A stretch of DNA of 64,000 nucleotides, taken from NCBI RefSeq assembly GCF_036226925.1, contig NZ_CP109031.1, forward strand, positions 372,001-436,000, written 5' to 3'. This DNA comes from Streptomyces sp. NBC_00659 (GTDB taxonomy: Bacteria; Actinomycetota; Actinomycetes; Streptomycetales; Streptomycetaceae). A program made the translations under genes and the position numbers. The notes beneath the pieces were generated by a model that searched no databases, was not told the DNA's origin, and worked only from the letters and a program-made list of their open reading frames with translations. Below are positions 60,982-64,000 of this stretch, one piece after another. Each line of letters opens with the position of its first letter. Position 1 is the stretch's first letter.

Positions 60982-62763
60982 TCAACTCGCCTCGGGCCCG
61001 CCGACCAGGGAGAGCGTGCCGTCGAGATACGCCGCCCGGGACGCACGGCGCTGAATCTTCCCGCTGGACGTCTTGGGGATGGTGCCGGGGTGGACGAGCA
61101 CGACCTCGCGCACCGGCAGGCCGTGTGCCTCGCTGATCGCGCCGCGGATCAGATCGATGATCTTCTCGGACTCGCCCACCGCCTCCGGTGCCGTCTCGGC
61201 CACGACGACGGGTTGCTCGCCCTCTCCCTCGATGTCCACCGAGAAGGCGGCGGTGCAGCCGGGCCGCAGCGCCCAGTGGGACATCTCGGCGGACAGCTCC
61301 AGGTCCTGCGGGTAGTGGTTGCGCCCTTCGATGACCATCAGGTCCTTGAGACGACCGGTGACGAAAAGTTCGCCGTCCCGCAGGAATCCGAGGTCTCCGG
61401 TGCGCAGGAAGCGGCCCTCGCGCCCCACGAGGCCGGCCCGGAAGGTCTGCCGGGTGGCGAGCGCGTTGCGCCAGTAGCCCTTGGCGACACTCGCGCCGGA
61501 CACCCAGATCTCGCCGACCTCGCCCTCGGGGAGTTCTTCCTGCCGTTCGGGGTCGGCGATCACCACGGTGATGCCGGGGCCGGGCCGGCCGGAACCCACC
61601 GCCGCCGCGTCCACCGACCTGGCCCCCGGCGCGATGGCACGCGCCCCGGTCCCGTCAGCGGAAGTGGCGGTGGTGGTGGCCGCGGCTGTGGCGGTGGTGG
61701 TGGTGGCCAGTGTGGGCGGGGCGTGCACCGAACTGCCCGTGACGATCAGCGTGGCCTCGGCCAGGCCGTAGCACGGGTACAGGGCCTCGCGGCGGAAGCC
61801 GGCCGAGCCGAAGGTCTCGGTGAACCGGCGCAGGGTCGCGGCCCGCACGGGTTCGGCGCCGTTGAAGGCGACCTTCCACCGGCTCAGGTCGAGGGTGTCG
61901 AGAAGCTCCGGTGTGGTGTGCTTCAGGCACAGCTCGTAGGCGAAGTTGGGGCCGCCACTGGTGTGCGGGCGATACCGACTGATGGCCGTCAGCCAGCGTT
62001 CGGGCCGTTGCAGGAAGTGCAGCGGGGAGAAGAGGGTGGCGGTCACGCCGAGGTAGGCCGCGTTCAGGACGGGACCGATGAGGCCCATGTCGTGATAGAC
62101 GGGCAGCCAGCTGACGAAGAGTTCATGGTCGTACTCCTCGATCACGTCGGGAGTGTGGCCCATCCGCTCGGTGATGACCCGCTCGTTGTCCAGCAGATTG
62201 CCGTGGGTCACCATCACCCCGCGCGGGGCGGAGGTGGATCCGGAGGTGTACTGGAGGAAGGCGACGGAGTCGGCGGTGAGGTCGGGTTCACGCCAGGAAC
62301 CGGCCGCCTCGTCGGGGATGTCCTCAGTGGCGACGCAGGTGATCCCGGCCAGTTCGGGCAGGTGTTCCGTCATCGTGGCGAGGGCCGCGATCACCTCGCG
62401 GCCGCCCAGGATCACCTGGGCGTCCGCGTCGGCGATCAGGCGCTTCATCCGGAGCAGGGCACGGTGGTTCTGTGACCGGCCGTGCGGCGGCAGGCCCGGC
62501 ACGGCGACGACCCCGGCCGAAAGACAGCCGAGATAACCGCAGATGAACTCGATGCCGGGCGGATACAGCAGCATGACGCGGGAACCGGCAAGGCCGCGCT
62601 CCTGGAGCCAGGCGGCGATGGCCCGGGACCGCTCGGCGAGCCGCGCGTAGGAGATGTCCTGGATCTCTCCGTCGCAGTCACCCGTGACGAGGTACCGGTA
62701 GGCAGTCCGGTCGGGTTGCCGGGAAGCGTGCAGAGTTAATAGATCGACCAGGGAACGAGCCAT
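60982..62763 (-). CDS. Fatty acyl-AMP ligase (FAAL), first gene of the PKS operon
   Basis: The protein has 593 residues, the usual FAAL length. Motifs: SVAFLQYTSGSTSAPRGVMV (phosphate loop, near 168), SWLPVYHDMGLIGPVL (near 218), GGPNFAYELCLKHTTPELLD (near 262), AFNGAEPVR and CYGLAEATLIVTGSS (adenine site), FLRTGDLGFLRDGELFVTGRLKD (hinge, near 460), and the C-terminal IPKTSSGKIQRRA with catalytic Lys. The YGLAEAT and lack of a CoA-site segment mark a FAAL rather than an acyl-CoA ligase. It activates a fatty acid as acyl-AMP and hands it to an ACP, here most likely the N-terminal ACP of the PKS. A Thr/Ala-rich insertion (ATTTTATAAATTTATS, near 355) comes from a GT-rich microsatellite at about 61670-61710. 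Confidence 0.92.
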   Translation of the reverse strand: MARSLVDLLTLHASRQPDRTAYRYLVTGDCDGEIQDISYARLAERSRAIAAWLQERGLAGSRVMLLYPPGIEFICGYLGCLSAGVVAVPGLPPHGRSQNHRALLRMKRLIADADAQVILGGREVIAALATMTEHLPELAGITCVATEDIPDEAAGSWREPDLTADSVAFLQYTSGSTSAPRGVMVTHGNLLDNERVITERMGHTPDVIEEYDHELFVSWLPVYHDMGLIGPVLNAAYLGVTATLFSPLHFLQRPERWLTAISRYRPHTSGGPNFAYELCLKHTTPELLDTLDLSRWKVAFNGAEPVRAATLRRFTETFGSAGFRREALYPCYGLAEATLIVTGSSVHAPPTLATTTTATAAATTTATSADGTGARAIAPGARSVDAAAVGSGRPGPGITVVIADPERQEELPEGEVGEIWVSGASVAKGYWRNALATRQTFRAGLVGREGRFLRTGDLGFLRDGELFVTGRLKDLMVIEGRNHYPQDLELSAEMSHWALRPGCTAAFSVDIEGEGEQPVVVAETAPEAVGESEKIIDLIRGAISEAHGLPVREVVLVHPGTIPKTSSGKIQRRASRAAYLDGTLSLVGGPEAS

Positions 62764-63306
62764 AAGACGAGTCTCACCTGTTCGGATGAGTGAGCGGGAA
62801 GACTGGAGTTCGAAGGCCGCGTCATGGGTACGCGCAGATACCGCGTCCGCCTGGCCCCCTTGCCAGAACGTCCGTCTCGGCCAATCCGCCCAGGCAGCGC
62901 CGACGACTTACGCGCCGGCCTCCCGGGGCCCCCTACGGATTGCTACCAACGAGTAACACGATAGCAAGCTCGATCGACAAGACAGATGTAACCCCGGGTA
63001 CTAAATGCCGAATTGGCCGTCCTGACGGTCGGTCACCACACATGAACCGAGCGAAGTGGCTGGTAAGCGGGGTGCACTGGGAAAACATGTGTGCCGCATC
63101 ACGTGCTCCGAACAAGGTTCGAGCCATCCGGCCACCTCGTGACCCCGCCGCGACCGTCGCCATGGCAGCGGCAGCGGCAGCGGCAGCGGCAGCGGCAGCG
63201 GCAGCGGCAGCGGCAGCGGCAGCGGCAGCGGCAGCGGCAGCGGCAGCGGCACAACGCAACACAGGTGCTTCGCCCCGGCTCCCCACTCCCGGCCCCCGAC
63301 CAGACA
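62764..63306. other. Upstream region of the PKS operon, no gene
   Basis: The region holds the expected promoter of the ligase gene but no recognisable -35/-10 pair. The part at 62940-63010 is less GC-rich than usual. The (GGCAGC)n array at 63164-63250 occupies part of it. The long plus-strand frame running through this region gets its poly-alanine from the array and overlaps the wall-protein gene, so I do not count it as a gene. Confidence 0.45.
63164..63250. repeat. Hexanucleotide microsatellite (GGCAGC), about 14.5 copies
   Basis: Perfect tandem copies of GGCAGC run for 87 bases. Perfect arrays of this length are rare in bacteria and are prone to change length by slippage. It is about 400 bases upstream of the ligase start and downstream of the wall-protein terminator. 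Confidence 0.95.
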
Positions 63307-63357
63307 GCTCCGCCCGCAGGTCGACGCGAGTGGGCGTCGATGTCCTGCGGGCGGAGC
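63307..63357 (-). terminator. Strong terminator after the wall-protein gene
   Basis: GCTCCGCCCGCAGG at 63307-63320 pairs perfectly with CCTGCGGGCGGAGC at 63344-63357. An inner stem (CGACGC/GCGTCG) extends the hairpin. It begins 44 bases after the stop of the minus-strand wall-protein gene and should insulate that gene from the PKS operon. Confidence 0.85.
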
Positions 63358-63400
63358 CTGCGAACTACCTAGCGTTCGGGAGTGATCCCGGGTGCCTGCG

Positions 63401-64000
63401 TCAGGAGCGACGCGCGCGGCGGGACATGACGACCGCACCGGCTCCGGCGACGATCACCACGGCCGCACCCCCCGCGATGGGGCCGAGCGGGCCGCTCGCA
63501 CCGGTCTCGGCCAGCGGCGGCGTGCTGTCGCTGGGCGACGGCGACGGGGTGGCGGGCGGCGTCGACGTCAGCGGGGGCACGTCAGGCGTCGTCGAGGGGG
63601 TGCTGGACGGCTTGGGGCTGGCGGGCTCCGTCGTCTTGTCGGCCGGCGGCTCGCTCGCCGCGGGGGTCGTGGGCGTGGCGGGGGCGGACTGCGACGGGGA
63701 GGGCGAGTCCGGCGTCGCGGGGGTGCACGGCTTCTCGCCGCCGTTCCACGCGGCTATCAGGTGGTACGGCGTGGCGATGTTGTCGGGCTGGTAGGGCAGG
63801 GGGCCGTGACCCTCCCCGGTCTTTCCGTCGTACGAGACGTCGTCACCGTACAGGTCGATCTGGCCGTAGCAGTCGGGCGCCCGCACCTCGAGCTTCTGCC
63901 AGGTCTGCTTCGCGTCGCCCGAGTCCGCGACGTCCGCGGCGGTGAGGTAGACGGTGGCCTTGTCGACCAGGGCCTGGTGACCGGAGACGAACCAGTTCGG
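63401..64000 (-). CDS. LPxTG-like (LAETG) sortase-anchored surface protein, C-terminal part
   Basis: The frame runs in from the right edge; the first 199 visible residues are the C-terminal part of a longer protein. A folded domain with DKATVYLTAADVADSGDAKQ and APDCYGQIDLYGDDVSYDGK (one Cys each here and in GGEKPCTPATP) is followed by a 70-residue Pro/Ser/Thr wall-spanning region. The end has the sorting signal LAETGASGPLGPIAGG, a hydrophobic stretch and an Arg-rich tail (MSRRARRS). LAETG-type motifs are the usual substrates of class E sortases in Streptomyces. The domain with an AWNGGEKP segment is common in secreted LPxTG proteins of the genus. It is unrelated to the PKS operon. Confidence 0.88.
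   Translation of the reverse strand, partial: PNWFVSGHQALVDKATVYLTAADVADSGDAKQTWQKLEVRAPDCYGQIDLYGDDVSYDGKTGEGHGPLPYQPDNIATPYHLIAAWNGGEKPCTPATPDSPSPSQSAPATPTTPAASEPPADKTTEPASPKPSSTPSTTPDVPPLTSTPPATPSPSPSDSTPPLAETGASGPLGPIAGGAAVVIVAGAGAVVMSRRARRS

Noticed and set aside
63164..63250. Possible CRISPR or origin-type array
   Set aside because: The unit is only six bases with no spacers; it is a microsatellite. No CRISPR array was seen anywhere in the window.
62790..63794. 334-codon plus-strand frame with a long alanine run
   Set aside because: The alanines come from the (GGCAGC)n microsatellite, and the frame overlaps the minus-strand LAETG wall protein and its terminator.

Overview
The window looks like part of a Streptomyces (or close relative) chromosome. 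It is very GC-rich, uses many GTG and some TTG starts, packs genes with 4-base stop/start overlaps, and carries typical actinomycete families: a PAS-GAF-SpoIIE-kinase regulator, an ECF sigma factor of the SigJ type, F420/FMN luciferase-like enzymes, an LPxTG-like wall protein and two biosynthetic loci. All calls rest on reading the sequence and on family knowledge; no database search was possible.

Layout. 1-125: a cobalamin riboswitch on the minus strand, reading out of the left edge. 571-14513: mostly accessory genes: a membrane protein, a divergent DeoR regulator/MFS pair with operator-like half-sites, an MBL hydrolase, a large SpoIIE phosphatase, a sigma factor/flavoprotein pair, a VOC protein, a HAD phosphatase and a YwqG-like protein. 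14797-20199: a tightly coupled four-gene minus-strand operon encoding a leucine-rich-repeat protein, an ankyrin protein, a MoxR-type AAA ATPase and a metallopeptidase/VWA protein. 20308-24131: a degenerate tRNA-like element, tandem repeats, a PASTA-like lipoprotein, an MFS transporter, an LLM oxidoreductase and a deaminase.

24204-35703 is a compact minus-strand biosynthetic operon. It starts with an indigoidine-synthetase-like NRPS (A with inserted oxidase, T, TE) that runs in frame into a 4-OT-type tautomerase. It continues with a serine acetyltransferase, an ATP-grasp/O-acetylserine sulfhydrylase fusion, a double ATP-grasp protein, an MFS exporter and a cupin. The usual indigoidine partners (indA, indB) are absent. 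The gene set suggests that a glutamine-derived ring, a beta-substituted alanine and ATP-dependent peptide bonds are combined. 36588-39776 holds an Rrf2/CymR-like regulator, two CCTA-N9-TAGG palindromes that may be its sites, a sulfonate-type binding protein and the wreck of its ABC ATPase. 39840-41685 holds an F420-type oxidoreductase and a DUF1684 protein.

41728-62763 is a second minus-strand biosynthetic operon: fatty acyl-AMP ligase, a 4706-residue PKS (ACP-KS-AT-DH-KR-ACP-KS-AT-DH-KR-ACP-C-FkbH), a carrier/thioester-reductase protein and two alpha/beta hydrolases. A simple reading is that a fatty acid is activated, extended twice, esterified by the C domain onto a three-carbon glyceryl (or lactyl) unit loaded by FkbH, and released by reduction, giving a polyketide-glycerol type lipid. 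I do not recognise this architecture from a characterised cluster and consider it the best candidate for something undescribed. The locus is also unusually rich in microsatellite-like repeats. The right edge holds a strong terminator and the C-terminal part of a sortase-anchored protein.
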